64,000 nucleotides of DNA from Deltaproteobacteria bacterium (lineage in GTDB: Bacteria > Desulfobacterota > Desulfobacteria > Desulfobacterales > Desulfosarcinaceae), in the NCBI GenBank assembly GCA_021824175.1, contig JAKALP010000028.1, positions 1 to 64,000 of the forward strand, written 5' to 3'. Below are positions 53,238-62,260 of the stretch, in pieces. Position 1 is the stretch's first letter, and each line of letters starts with the position of its first letter. The notes beneath the pieces are model-generated. The model was not told the origin of the DNA, did no database searches, and saw nothing but the letters and a program-made list of their open reading frames with translations. The position numbers and the translations under genes were made by a program.

Positions 53238-54242
53238 ATGCGCCCTTCCTTTCAACCCCGGTTGATCAACGGACCGTTTCACGACCCCGGCCTGCTGGTT
53301 CACCTTACCTTTCAAAGGCGGGCTTTGCTTTTTGATATGGGGGATCTCGGCGCCCTCGCCCCCAACGACCTGGTAAAAATCGAGCACGTTTTTATCAGCC
53401 ACACCCACATGGACCATTTCATCGGGTTTGACCATTTGTTGCGGTCGCTGCTTGGCCGGGACAAAACCCTCTATCTTTATGGCCCTAAAGGATTTCTGGA
53501 CAATGTGGCCGGCAAGATGCGGGCCTACACCTGGAATTTGGTGCAAAACTACGCTGAAGCATTGACAGTGCGAGTCACGGAAATTGATGAAGACGAAGTA
53601 ATCCAGAAGACTTTTGATTGTCGTGCCGGCTTTATGCCTTCCCAACCCAAAATCACTCCGCGGGAGGGCAATACTATCTATCGTTGCCCAGCATTCACCG
53701 TTCAAACCACTATTCTGGATCATCAAATTCCCTGCCTGGCTTTCAGCCTCCAGGAGCAGTTTCATGTCAACATCCTTAAGCCCCAGCTGGACGCGATGGG
53801 TTTGACGGTTGGTCCCTGGCTGACCTCTTTTAAGCATCTGCTTTTTGGAAATGCTGATCCAGCCACGGAAGTAGACGTGACCACCGCCGACGGCGACCAT
53901 CTAAAGCGGTCCTATGGCCTGGGAGAATTGCGTGACCGTATTGCGAGCATCACCCGAGGCCAGAAAATAGTCTATGTAGCCGATGCTCTTTACAGCCCGG
54001 ACAACGAAGAGAAAATCGTGGCCCTGGCCAGAAACGCCGATCACTTATATATCGAAGCCGCCTTTCTTGAATCCGAAGCTGACATTGCCCGCGCTAAATT
54101 TCATCTCACCGCCCGCCAAGCCGGCCTGCTGGCTCGTAAAGCCAACGCTGCACAGATGTCCATTTTTCACCACTCCCCGCGCTATTTCGGCCAAGCCCAT
54201 CTGCTGGAAACTGAAGCGCGGCAGGCGTTCGAGGCGAGATAG
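53238..54242 (+). CDS. RNase Z-like metallo-beta-lactamase protein
   Basis: 334 residues, MBL fold. Metal motif FISHTHMDHFIGFD, a middle His segment QTTILDHQIPCLAFSL, the Asp in IVYVADALYSPDN and a final His in IFHHSPRYFG. The order and spacing match the RNase Z/ElaC tRNA 3' endonuclease superfamily, though the flexible exosite arm is short or absent. Substrate may be tRNA or another phosphodiester. It is linked to the hypothetical gene upstream and precedes creD by 155 bp. Confidence 0.78.
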   Translation: MRPSFQPRLINGPFHDPGLLVHLTFQRRALLFDMGDLGALAPNDLVKIEHVFISHTHMDHFIGFDHLLRSLLGRDKTLYLYGPKGFLDNVAGKMRAYTWNLVQNYAEALTVRVTEIDEDEVIQKTFDCRAGFMPSQPKITPREGNTIYRCPAFTVQTTILDHQIPCLAFSLQEQFHVNILKPQLDAMGLTVGPWLTSFKHLLFGNADPATEVDVTTADGDHLKRSYGLGELRDRIASITRGQKIVYVADALYSPDNEEKIVALARNADHLYIEAAFLESEADIARAKFHLTARQAGLLARKANAAQMSIFHHSPRYFGQAHLLETEARQAFEAR

Positions 54243-54300
54243 CGCCCACCGATTGCTCCGCCATAATTGAATGGCCTGAGCCCAAAGATCGTGACCCCAT

Positions 54301-54343
54301 TTCATTTCGATTTCATCCCTCGTTCATCGCCGTTACATATTCT
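54301..54343 (+). promoter_or_regulatory. CreB-type operator and promoter of creD
   Basis: TTCAT at 54301, 54312 and 54323 and TACAT at 54334: four direct repeats with exact 11-bp period. A -10-like TATTCT (54338-54343) begins 15 bp after the start of the third repeat. The creD ATG is 60 bp after the start of that hexamer. All these distances match those upstream of the VIT-exosortase-creBC operon. Confidence 0.82.
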
Positions 54344-54397
54344 AGAAGTAAATTGACACAAGATCATCCTGATAGCCAATTCAACAAGGAGTGAAAT

Positions 54398-55777
54398 ATG
54401 GATTTCAATGCAACGCTTCGCGAAACACGACACACCCTTGGAAAATCAGCCACCTTGAAACTCTTCGTTATCTCAGGGCTTGCCCTCGCCCTATTGATCC
54501 CCATCACCATGGTTAAAGCGCTGATCGATGAACGGGAGCAGCGCAAGGAAGAAGTCATCGAAGAAATCAGCGGCAAGTGGGGACGACCGCAAACCATCAC
54601 CGGCCCGGTGATCTCCATTCCCTACAAAAAATATTTCACCGATCAGGATGGCCGAAAACATCATACCACTGAATATTTTCATCTCATGCCGGATTCGCTG
54701 GACATCAAAAGCACGATGACTCCCGAGATCCGGTACCGGGGCATGTATGAAGCAGTTTTATATGCTTCAGAATTGCTCCTGTTATGCTCATTCAAAGCGC
54801 CGGAGTTGCAGGACCTGGAGATCTCTCCGGAAGATGTGGTCTGGTCCGGAGCGATGATCGGCGTAGGCATCAGTGATATGGGCGGCATCAAAGAACGCAT
54901 CGTAGCGCTCCACGAAAGCGAAAGTATTGAAATAAATCCCGGTCATACGATTTCTACACTGATCCATTCCGGCGTCAGCGCTCATATTCGCATGGACGGC
55001 GTGGGAACCCATCACTTTTCAATCCTGCTCAAACTCAACGGCAGTCAGCAAATTCAATTTGCTCCAGTGGGAAAAAGCACGACGGTCATGGTCAAATCCA
55101 CCTGGCAGGCTCCCAGCTTTGTTGGCGATTTTTTACCCGTGGCACGCCAAATCGGCAAAGAGGGATTTGAAGCCAGATGGAATGTTCTTTATCTCAACCG
55201 CAATTACCCTCAACAATGGAAGGGCGATGCGTACAACCTTGACCAGTCGCTCTTCGGCGTCAAACTCTACAAACAGGTGGATGTCTATCAAAAATCAATG
55301 CGCACGGCCAAGTATGCCCTGCTCTTCATAGCTTTTACCTTTTATGCCTTCTTTTTATCGGAGATATTGAGCCAGCTCAGTGTTCATCCGGTGCAATATC
55401 TCTTGATCGGCTTTGCCATGATTATCTTCTATACGCTTTTGCTTTCATTTTCCGAACAGATTGGCTTCAATAGGGCTTATATGATTTCTTCCACAGCCGT
55501 AATTATTCTCATCATGTCCTACACGCGAAGTATTTCCCGGCGCAAAAGCGTCACGCTGATGGTCGGCTGCACCTTGGGGCTTCTCTACGGGTATTGCTTT
55601 ATCCTGTTGCAGCTTGAAGATTATGCCCTACTTATGGGCAGCATCGGCTTGTTCGCCGCGCTGGCTGTCATCATGTATTTAACCCGCAAAGTGAACTGGT
55701 ACGCTCTATGTCAAAGGATAAAACCGGAAGCACCCCAAGCGAATGAAACTATTGACAGCCGTTCGGTCCCGGCCTAG
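54398..55777 (+). CDS. creD: Inner-membrane protein CreD
   Basis: A 459-residue membrane protein. TM1 about 22-42, a large periplasmic domain (about 45-300: WGRPQTITGPVISIPYKK, LFGVKLYKQVDVYQKSMRT), then six or so TM helices (about 305-440: YALLFIAFTFYAFFLSEIL, VHPVQYLLIGFAMIIFYTLL). The phrases GPVISIPY and VHPVQYLLIGFAMIIFYTLL are the CreD signature. CreD belongs to the CreBC regulon in enterobacteria and affects envelope integrity and beta-lactam response. Here it is 26 kb from creBC but has the same operator. Confidence 0.93.
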   Translation: MDFNATLRETRHTLGKSATLKLFVISGLALALLIPITMVKALIDEREQRKEEVIEEISGKWGRPQTITGPVISIPYKKYFTDQDGRKHHTTEYFHLMPDSLDIKSTMTPEIRYRGMYEAVLYASELLLLCSFKAPELQDLEISPEDVVWSGAMIGVGISDMGGIKERIVALHESESIEINPGHTISTLIHSGVSAHIRMDGVGTHHFSILLKLNGSQQIQFAPVGKSTTVMVKSTWQAPSFVGDFLPVARQIGKEGFEARWNVLYLNRNYPQQWKGDAYNLDQSLFGVKLYKQVDVYQKSMRTAKYALLFIAFTFYAFFLSEILSQLSVHPVQYLLIGFAMIIFYTLLLSFSEQIGFNRAYMISSTAVIILIMSYTRSISRRKSVTLMVGCTLGLLYGYCFILLQLEDYALLMGSIGLFAALAVIMYLTRKVNWYALCQRIKPEAPQANETIDSRSVPA

Positions 55778-55834
55778 AACAAATTAGCGTCGATCAAACC
55801 ACCTAACCCAATTTATGCCAAAGGAGTCACCCTT

Positions 55835-56617
55835 ATGGAACTCAAGCAAGCCGTGGCCATCGTCACTGGGTCCTCATCGGGCATCGGGGCGGCCATCGCC
55901 ACTCAACTGGCTGCTAAAGGATGCCGCGTGGCCATCAACTATAACCGCAACAGCCAAGGGGCCCAGGCCGTGGCCCAAGCATGTCAGGATATGGGGGCAG
56001 AGCCGCTGGTCTGGCGGGCCGATGTGGCGGTTGACAGCGATTGCCGCGCCTTGGTGGATGCCACCTTGAAGCGCTTCGGCCGCCTGGATATTTTGGTCAA
56101 CAACGCCGGAACCACTAAATTTTGCGGCCATCAGAATTTGGCCGGGTTGAGCACTGAAGATTTTTTAAATATTTATGCCGTCAACACCGTTGGGCCATTT
56201 TTGATGACCCGGGCCGCTGAGCAGGCCCTGCGCCAACAGCCCGTGGCCCACATCGTAAACATGGCCTCCATTGCCGCCATTACTGGCGTGGGCAGTTCCA
56301 TCGCTTATGCGGCCTCCAAGGGAGCTTTGGTCACGATGACCATGTCGCTTGCTCGGGTGCTGGGCCCCCAAATCCGTGTCAACGCCATCTGTCCGGGGTT
56401 TGTGGCTGGTGAGTGGTTGAAAAATGGTCTGGGAGAATCAATCTATACGGCCATGCAAAAGCACTACATGGAGATTTCACCCTTGAAAAATACGGCCACA
56501 CCCGAAACCGTAGCCCAAACTGTTTTGGCGCTGGTGGGTGGCGCGGATTGGACCACTGGCGAAACCATCATTGTGGATGGCGGCGCTCACCTGCATACGG
56601 CGCCGATGAGAAGATAA
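55835..56617 (+). CDS. Short-chain dehydrogenase (3-oxoacyl-ACP-reductase-like)
   Basis: A 260-residue classical SDR. Cofactor motif VTGSSSGIGAAIA (TGxxxGIG), NNAGTT, and catalytic Ser in NMASIAAITG with YAASK (Tyr-x3-Lys). NICPGFVAGE-like segment (AICPGFVAGEW) and C-terminal GGADWTTGETIIVDGGAHL are typical FabG-like features. Substrate cannot be set. It runs convergent to mqnC, 14 bp apart. Confidence 0.88.
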   Translation: MELKQAVAIVTGSSSGIGAAIATQLAAKGCRVAINYNRNSQGAQAVAQACQDMGAEPLVWRADVAVDSDCRALVDATLKRFGRLDILVNNAGTTKFCGHQNLAGLSTEDFLNIYAVNTVGPFLMTRAAEQALRQQPVAHIVNMASIAAITGVGSSIAYAASKGALVTMTMSLARVLGPQIRVNAICPGFVAGEWLKNGLGESIYTAMQKHYMEISPLKNTATPETVAQTVLALVGGADWTTGETIIVDGGAHLHTAPMRR

Positions 56618-56631
56618 AAGAATTATCGAAT

Positions 56632-57741
56632 TCAACCAATGGCATCGTTGAGCGTACCCAATGGTTCAGGTCCCTCAAATGTCTTTAAAATAGAATAGAA
56701 TGAATCCCGCTGGGCTGGAGTAAAACCGGCCCGGCGGATGATGGTTTTGACGTTCTCCACGGTGGTGGTGCGTTCGTGTCCGGCTTGGCGGTGTACGTTT
56801 TCTTCCACCAGTACGCCGCCGAAATCGTCAGCCCCAGCCAGCAGACCCAATTGTCCGGCGCCGATATTTTCACTGAACCAGGAAGACTGAATGTGGTCGA
56901 AATTATCCAGCACCAGCCGGGCCACGGCGATGATGCGGACATATTTGGCCGGGTGAACCGTGCGTTCCAATTCCTTGCCCAAGGCGGTATCGCCCGGCTT
57001 GAAGGACCAGGGAATAAAGCTGGCAAAGCCACCGGTACGATCTTGCAGCTCGCGCAACAGCAAAAGATGATCGATAATATCTTCATCGCTTTCCACATGC
57101 CCGTACATCATGGTGGCCGTAGTACGAAAGCCGATCTGATGAGCTGCTTCACATACCTCCAGCCACTGTTGGGTATCGGCCTTATGGGGCGCGATGCGCT
57201 GCCTGACGCGCTCGCTTAAGATCTCGGCCCCGCCGCCGGGAATGGTACGGATGCCTTCGGCGTAGATGGCTTCAAGAATGGCGCGCACATTGCTTTTCTC
57301 CTGGCGCGCCATGAAGAGATATTCGGCTGGACTGAAGGGATGGACATGAATCTGGGGACAAGTCACCCGGATAGCGCGGATATAGGCCAGCCAATCCTTC
57401 AGACCAATCTTGGGGTTATGGCCGCCTTGAAGTAAAACCGTTGTTGCGCCCAATCGATGGGCGGCTGCGACTCGCTCAGCCACCTCCTGGGGAGACAAGG
57501 TGTAAGCATCAGCCTCATTGGGTTGCCGGCAAAAGGCGCAAAAGCGGCAGCGGGTCACGCAAATATTGGTGTAATTGGGATTGGTGTCGAAGACAAAACT
57601 CACCAACTCATTTGGATGCCGCGCCATGCGCGCTTCATGGGCCCGGGCCATCAACTCTCCCATGGGGGTGCGCACCAGAAGCTCAAATGCTTGGGCGCGG
57701 TCGATGCGAGCTTGGGAAGGCCGAGTGTTCTTGTCATTCAT
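56632..57741 (-). CDS. mqnC: Cyclic dehypoxanthine futalosine synthase MqnC
   Basis: A radical-SAM enzyme of 369 residues that cyclises dehypoxanthine futalosine in menaquinone synthesis. The cluster motif is NYTNICVTRCRFCAFCRQ (CxxxCxxC). VLLQGGHNPKIGLKDWLAYI, HPFSPAEYLFMARQ and IPGGGAEILSERVRQRI distinguish MqnC from its paralogue MqnE, which has different equivalents. It overlaps mqnA by 8 bp. It is the last gene of the five-gene unit 56632-62019. Confidence 0.93.
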   Translation of the reverse strand: MNDKNTRPSQARIDRAQAFELLVRTPMGELMARAHEARMARHPNELVSFVFDTNPNYTNICVTRCRFCAFCRQPNEADAYTLSPQEVAERVAAAHRLGATTVLLQGGHNPKIGLKDWLAYIRAIRVTCPQIHVHPFSPAEYLFMARQEKSNVRAILEAIYAEGIRTIPGGGAEILSERVRQRIAPHKADTQQWLEVCEAAHQIGFRTTATMMYGHVESDEDIIDHLLLLRELQDRTGGFASFIPWSFKPGDTALGKELERTVHPAKYVRIIAVARLVLDNFDHIQSSWFSENIGAGQLGLLAGADDFGGVLVEENVHRQAGHERTTTVENVKTIIRRAGFTPAQRDSFYSILKTFEGPEPLGTLNDAIG

Positions 57742-58576
57742 GGGAATGGGTCCTGGTCATGGAAGTATATGCTTCGGAAGCAAACCAGACTTCGGCGCGG
57801 CTGCTGCCATGTCGCCGCCACTCTGCAAGAAACTTCTCCTGACCGGCTTGATCCTCTTTGGTGAGACAACGGCGAATGACTTTCAGGTAACGCGTCACAT
57901 AATCATGGGGTAGATCGAGGCGTTGGGCCACCTTGGGCGCCGATAGCGAAATGAGAGCGGATTCCTGCTCCTCGAATCGCGCCAGCCAATGTTCCAAATT
58001 CAGCCTAACCTGGGCGGGCGCGTCCACCCGCACCACCCAGCGGGCAAAGACAAATGGCAGATGATGCCAGCGTTCCCATTCAGCGGCCATGTCCGTGACA
58101 TGGGCGAAGCCTTTTACTTCTCCTTTGGCTTCCCATAGATGTAGCCACTTCAAGGCCGCGTCACCGATCAGCAGCTCGCCATTGGCCTGCGTGCCTGCTC
58201 CGGCCAAGGGAGGAATCATTTCAAAACCATTTTGATATCCCAGCAACAGATAAAGCAGACGCACGCTGGAGGCCGATTCGCCGGTAAGCCGAACGCTCTG
58301 TGGGGCTTTGAATTGATCAAAGGGGCGATCCGAGAAAAAAAGCACGCTCATCACTTCGCGATAAGCGGCAATGCCAAAAACTCCCACCGGTTCAACGACA
58401 CCTTCCAGGGCCGCAAGTCCTCCCACGGGTACAGCCGCGGCCCATACCGCGCCGGTCTTAAGCGCTTCAATGCTGTTACGCGGCGCACAATGTACAAAGT
58501 AGCACCCCTCTGGCGGCCCTAAAGCTTCATAAGGAGCCATGTTGGCGTAAGGGATCATGGCGATGGGATGGTTCAT
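57734..58576 (-). CDS. mqnA: Chorismate dehydratase MqnA
   Basis: A 280-residue MqnA/MqnD-family protein with a periplasmic-binding-like fold. Features: IPYANMAPYEAL, AAVPVGGLAALEGVVEPVG and LIGDAALKWLH, and LTGESASSVRLLYLLL, which fit MqnA (chorismate to 3-enolpyruvylbenzoate). The MqnD paralogue is not in the window. It overlaps mqnE by 4 bp and mqnC by 8 bp. It draws on chorismate, so its flux competes with phenylalanine synthesis, which starts at the fusion gene 15924-17792. Confidence 0.88.
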   Translation of the reverse strand: MNHPIAMIPYANMAPYEALGPPEGCYFVHCAPRNSIEALKTGAVWAAAVPVGGLAALEGVVEPVGVFGIAAYREVMSVLFFSDRPFDQFKAPQSVRLTGESASSVRLLYLLLGYQNGFEMIPPLAGAGTQANGELLIGDAALKWLHLWEAKGEVKGFAHVTDMAAEWERWHHLPFVFARWVVRVDAPAQVRLNLEHWLARFEEQESALISLSAPKVAQRLDLPHDYVTRYLKVIRRCLTKEDQAGQEKFLAEWRRHGSSRAEVWFASEAYTSMTRTHSHE

Positions 58577-59664
58577 CTTTCCTCTTTTACTTCCTCAAAG
58601 CGACCGTTTCGCTCCACCGGCTCAAAGCCAGCCATGCGGATCGTTTCGGTCATGCGATCGCGCGCCAACCCCTTGGGTGTTGTGGCACCAGCCAAGTGGG
58701 CGATCTTCTCTTCTGAGATGGTGCCATCCATATCGTCGGCGCCCCAGCTCAGACCGGCGGCTGCTGTCTCCACACCGCTCATTGGCCAGTAGGATTTTAG
58801 ATGGGGGATATTGTCCAGCACCAAACGGGAAATGGACAGGAGCGCCAGCGTCTCTAAAGGTGTGGGGCCATGGGTGACAAAGCGCCCCTCGCCCGGCTGG
58901 AACGCCAAGGGGATAAAACAGGCAAATCCTTGGGACGCATCCTGAGCCTGGCGCAGAATCAATAAATGTTCTATGCGCTCGGCCCAGGTGTCGCCAAAGC
59001 CAAACAGCATGGTGGCATTGGTGGTCAAGCCCACACGGTGAGCCAGCTGATGGATGCGCACCCACTCCTGGGGGCCGATCTTATTCTTCCAGTGCTGCTG
59101 CCAGAGACGTTCGGAGAAGATTTCCGCGCCGCCGCCGGGTAGTGCTTCTACTCCCGCGCTTTTTAATTCTTCCAGTATTTGCTGTTCGCTCTTGCGGGTG
59201 GTATTTGCAAAGTAGGCGATCTCCACCGCTGTAAATGCCTTGATGTGCAATCCGGGATACTCTGCGCGCAACCGCCGCACCAGCTCCAGATTGCGTTCAT
59301 AGGGCCACACCTGATTCAAGCCGCCCACGATGTGCGCCTCGGTGGGCTGTAACTGCGCCACCTTATCCAGGATCTCTTCTTCGCTCATCACATAGGCATG
59401 GGGATCGTTCTTGGAAGCCGCATAGTTGCAAAAAGTACAGCGCGCACCGCAGATATTGGCCGGGTTTATCTGCAGGTTGAAGACATAGGTGGCTTTGGCG
59501 TCGTAGCGCATGCGGCGGTTGGCTAAGGCGGCCCGGCCCAAGGCATGCAGTCGCTCCGGCGTGATCCGCGCCGCCAGGGCCAAGGCCTCATCGCGATCCA
59601 GACGTTGGCATTTGGCACCTTTATCCAGGGCCTGCCCGAAGAACTTATCAACTACTTCAGCCAT
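58573..59664 (-). CDS. mqnE: Aminofutalosine synthase MqnE
   Basis: A 363-residue radical-SAM enzyme that joins 3-enolpyruvylbenzoate to SAM-derived adenosine. The cluster motif is NPANICGARCTFCNYAASKN, followed by AHIVGGLNQVWPYERNLELV, IKAFTAVEIAYFANTT and ALPGGGAEIFSERLWQQHW. These are MqnE-type versions of the motifs in mqnC. It overlaps mqnA by 4 bp and the ubiD-like gene by 8 bp. Confidence 0.93.
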   Translation of the reverse strand: MAEVVDKFFGQALDKGAKCQRLDRDEALALAARITPERLHALGRAALANRRMRYDAKATYVFNLQINPANICGARCTFCNYAASKNDPHAYVMSEEEILDKVAQLQPTEAHIVGGLNQVWPYERNLELVRRLRAEYPGLHIKAFTAVEIAYFANTTRKSEQQILEELKSAGVEALPGGGAEIFSERLWQQHWKNKIGPQEWVRIHQLAHRVGLTTNATMLFGFGDTWAERIEHLLILRQAQDASQGFACFIPLAFQPGEGRFVTHGPTPLETLALLSISRLVLDNIPHLKSYWPMSGVETAAAGLSWGADDMDGTISEEKIAHLAGATTPKGLARDRMTETIRMAGFEPVERNGRFEEVKEER

Positions 59665-61432
59665 GCGTTATTCCATATTCCTTCCAGCGCCCATTGACCC
59701 GCCGCTCCACCGCCGGATCGAACGCCACGGGCCGTGGATAGCCTTTTTTCCAACGGGCGTCAATGGTGATGGGAAACTCCAACAGCAAGCGGTTGCCTTG
59801 AATGCTTCGGCCAGCCGGATGCGAGTCCGCCGCAGGATCAAAGCGGGTGAACCAGCCCCATAGCATCATTACTGGATCATCCAGAATCACATCGGCACTC
59901 ACAACCACTTGAAAGAGGTATTGACGCGCGGCTTCATTGCGCCGCAGGATCTCGCACAATGCTTCCCACTGCTCAAACCCATCTTGCACCTGCACCATTA
60001 GAAAAGCCGGTCCGCAAGCAGCCACCGCCCGCACCTGGGGGTGCAAATCACCGGCAGACGGCACCGGGGGCGGCGGCTGGATTCGGACCGATCCGCCTTG
60101 GCCATTGACGGCCAGTAGAATTAAACGGCTGCCGGTATTCATGGCCGGTCCAGTAAAATCCAATGTGTCCTGGGCCGTGGGTGACAGCAAGTGGACGCCT
60201 TCGGGGGTCAGGTAACGCCAGAGCGCGGTGCTCACCTGGCGAAAATCGCGCACATTGACCTCGGGTTCCACCGTGATCATCACCTTGGTTAGGGAAACCT
60301 GGCCTTCTCCCAGCATGCCCAGCGTCAGCTTGAGCGCCTCGCGGGCGTAACGCTGCCGCACCGCCATGACCGCCAAGGCATGAAAGCCGGTTTCTGGATA
60401 GGCCCACAAATCGACAATGGCCGGCTTCAGCATGCGAAGCAAAGGCAAGGTCATCTCCTGGAGGGCTTCACCGATATAGTAATCTTCCTGCACCGGTTTG
60501 CCTACCACGGTGGCTGGATAAATGGCATCTTTTCTGGACAGAATGCGACGGACCCGGAAGACCGGATAATCGGCGGCCGCGGAGTAATGGCCGAAATGGT
60601 CGCCAAAGGGGCCTTCCCGGCGCACATCGCCGGCGCGTACCTCCCCTTCCAATATAAACTCCGCCGACGCGGGGATGCGATGCCCGCTTTGGGGCCGCGC
60701 CACAACGTCCAGGGGCTGGCCCATGAGATAGGCCGCCAGCAAGCGTTCATCGACCCCTTCGGGCAGTGGTGCTACGGCCGCAATAATCAAAGACGGCGGC
60801 CCGCCCAGAACCACGCTCACCGGCAATGGTCTTCCCAAGCGACACGCCTGGTGAAAATGAAAACCGCCGCCCTTCTCGATCTGCCAATGCATGCCCGTGA
60901 TCGTGGCGTCAAAGCGCTGCAATCGGTATATGCCCAAATTACCCTGGCCGGTCTGGGGATCGACGGTATGCACCAATGGCAATGTAAAAAAAGCCCCACC
61001 ATCTTCTGGCCAGCAGGTGAGCACTGGTAACTGGTTCAAATCGGGCGGCTCCTGGCACTGATCCAGTACGGGTCCGCTTTGCACCCGGCGCAGGCGCATG
61101 GGGAACAGCCGTCGCAGGTCATGACGCAACCGCCATAAATTCGAAACGCTGGGCGGCATCAACTGATGGGCGACCCGCACGACGCGTTCCCCCAATTCAG
61201 CCGGTGATGAACCGCAGACCATGGCCACTCGCCGGGGGGTGCCGAATAAATTGCTGACAATGGGATGGCGCGAGCCCTTGACCTTTTCAAAGAGCAGGGC
61301 CGGACCGCCTGCGGCGATCACCCGATGCTGGATAATGGTGATCTCCTGATTGGGGTCCACCTCGGCTTTTACTCGCACCAAATCACCTCGGCGCTCCAGA
61401 TCGGCGATAAAAGAGCGGAGATCGGGGTACAT
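59657..61432 (-). CDS. UbiD-family decarboxylase (menaquinone)
   Basis: 591 residues from the ATG at 61432, which shares its A with the ubiX-like stop codon (TGATG); an ATG six codons earlier is less likely. UbiD motifs: GGPALLFEKVKGSRHPIVSN, GIYRLQRFDATITGMHWQ, EGPFGDHFGHYSAAADYPVF (the E-x-x-F/D segment for prFMN) and VEPEVNVRDFRQV. Such enzymes need prenylated FMN made by UbiX, encoded just upstream. In the mqn context it probably acts as the MqnL decarboxylase. Confidence 0.9.
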   Translation of the reverse strand: MYPDLRSFIADLERRGDLVRVKAEVDPNQEITIIQHRVIAAGGPALLFEKVKGSRHPIVSNLFGTPRRVAMVCGSSPAELGERVVRVAHQLMPPSVSNLWRLRHDLRRLFPMRLRRVQSGPVLDQCQEPPDLNQLPVLTCWPEDGGAFFTLPLVHTVDPQTGQGNLGIYRLQRFDATITGMHWQIEKGGGFHFHQACRLGRPLPVSVVLGGPPSLIIAAVAPLPEGVDERLLAAYLMGQPLDVVARPQSGHRIPASAEFILEGEVRAGDVRREGPFGDHFGHYSAAADYPVFRVRRILSRKDAIYPATVVGKPVQEDYYIGEALQEMTLPLLRMLKPAIVDLWAYPETGFHALAVMAVRQRYAREALKLTLGMLGEGQVSLTKVMITVEPEVNVRDFRQVSTALWRYLTPEGVHLLSPTAQDTLDFTGPAMNTGSRLILLAVNGQGGSVRIQPPPPVPSAGDLHPQVRAVAACGPAFLMVQVQDGFEQWEALCEILRRNEAARQYLFQVVVSADVILDDPVMMLWGWFTRFDPAADSHPAGRSIQGNRLLLEFPITIDARWKKGYPRPVAFDPAVERRVNGRWKEYGITHG

Positions 61433-62019
61433 CAGCGCAGATCCTCCCAAGTTTTTGGCATGGGGTGGCCCAGCACGGAAAGCACACGGTCCGCGTAAGC
61501 CTCCATCAAGTCGTGCAACGTGATCTGATCAGCAGTCTTACCTTTAAACATGAAAAAAGGCGGCGAAAGAGGCATTATCACAGCCCCGGCATGAGCAACT
61601 CGGACGGCATTCTCCAGATCGATGCTGGTCAAGGGGGTCTCTCGTAATCCCAGAATCAAAGACCGGCGCTCTTTAAGATGGCAGTGGGCCGCCCTTGTGA
61701 TCAGATTGTCGGCCAGGCCGGCCGCGATCTGCCCCAAAGTGTTGATGGAACAAGGCGCGACCACCATTCCCACGGTTGGCGTGGAGCCGGATGAGGGTGG
61801 TGCGGCCATGTCCTCCGGATCATAGGTCACAGTGGCCATGTGGGCCAGCTCATCAAACGAGCCACACTCCTGGGCATAAATCTCCCGCGCCCAGCGGCTG
61901 GCAATAAGGACTGTGGGCCAAGGCGATTTAGCCAAAATCAACCGGGTGACATAAACGCCCGAAGCGCCGGCCATGGCCACGATCAGCGGCCGTTGCCTGG
62001 GTGCTTTCCTGGTCTTCAT
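61432..62019 (-). CDS. UbiX-family flavin prenyltransferase
   Basis: 195 residues from the ATG at 62019 (AAGGATGG upstream); frame open to 62061. UbiX features: LIVAMAGASGVYVTRLIL (flavin loop), MVVAPCSINTLGQIAAGLADN, LKERRSLILGLRETPLTSID and HAGAVIMPLSPPFF. It makes the prenyl-FMN cofactor for the UbiD partner whose start overlaps its stop. First gene of the mqn unit; counted as MqnM in the futalosine pathway. Confidence 0.92.
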   Translation of the reverse strand: MKTRKAPRQRPLIVAMAGASGVYVTRLILAKSPWPTVLIASRWAREIYAQECGSFDELAHMATVTYDPEDMAAPPSSGSTPTVGMVVAPCSINTLGQIAAGLADNLITRAAHCHLKERRSLILGLRETPLTSIDLENAVRVAHAGAVIMPLSPPFFMFKGKTADQITLHDLMEAYADRVLSVLGHPMPKTWEDLR

Positions 62020-62260
62020 GATCCCATCCTTCGCTGATTTAAATACCCGCTTCATCATCAAGCCGCACCGGCCTAGTTACCAGATTCCAAAGGGCAATTA
62101 AAGCAAGGATCTCATTTCCCTTTTTATAATAAGGTTACCAAAAAAAAATATTGTAACGGCTTGTGTCCTTCGAAAAAGAGCGTTACAAGGGACGACCAGT
62201 CAGCTCTCATTTCGCGAGCGATCGCGATCGGCCTTCACCCATTCAACAAAGGAGTACCCC

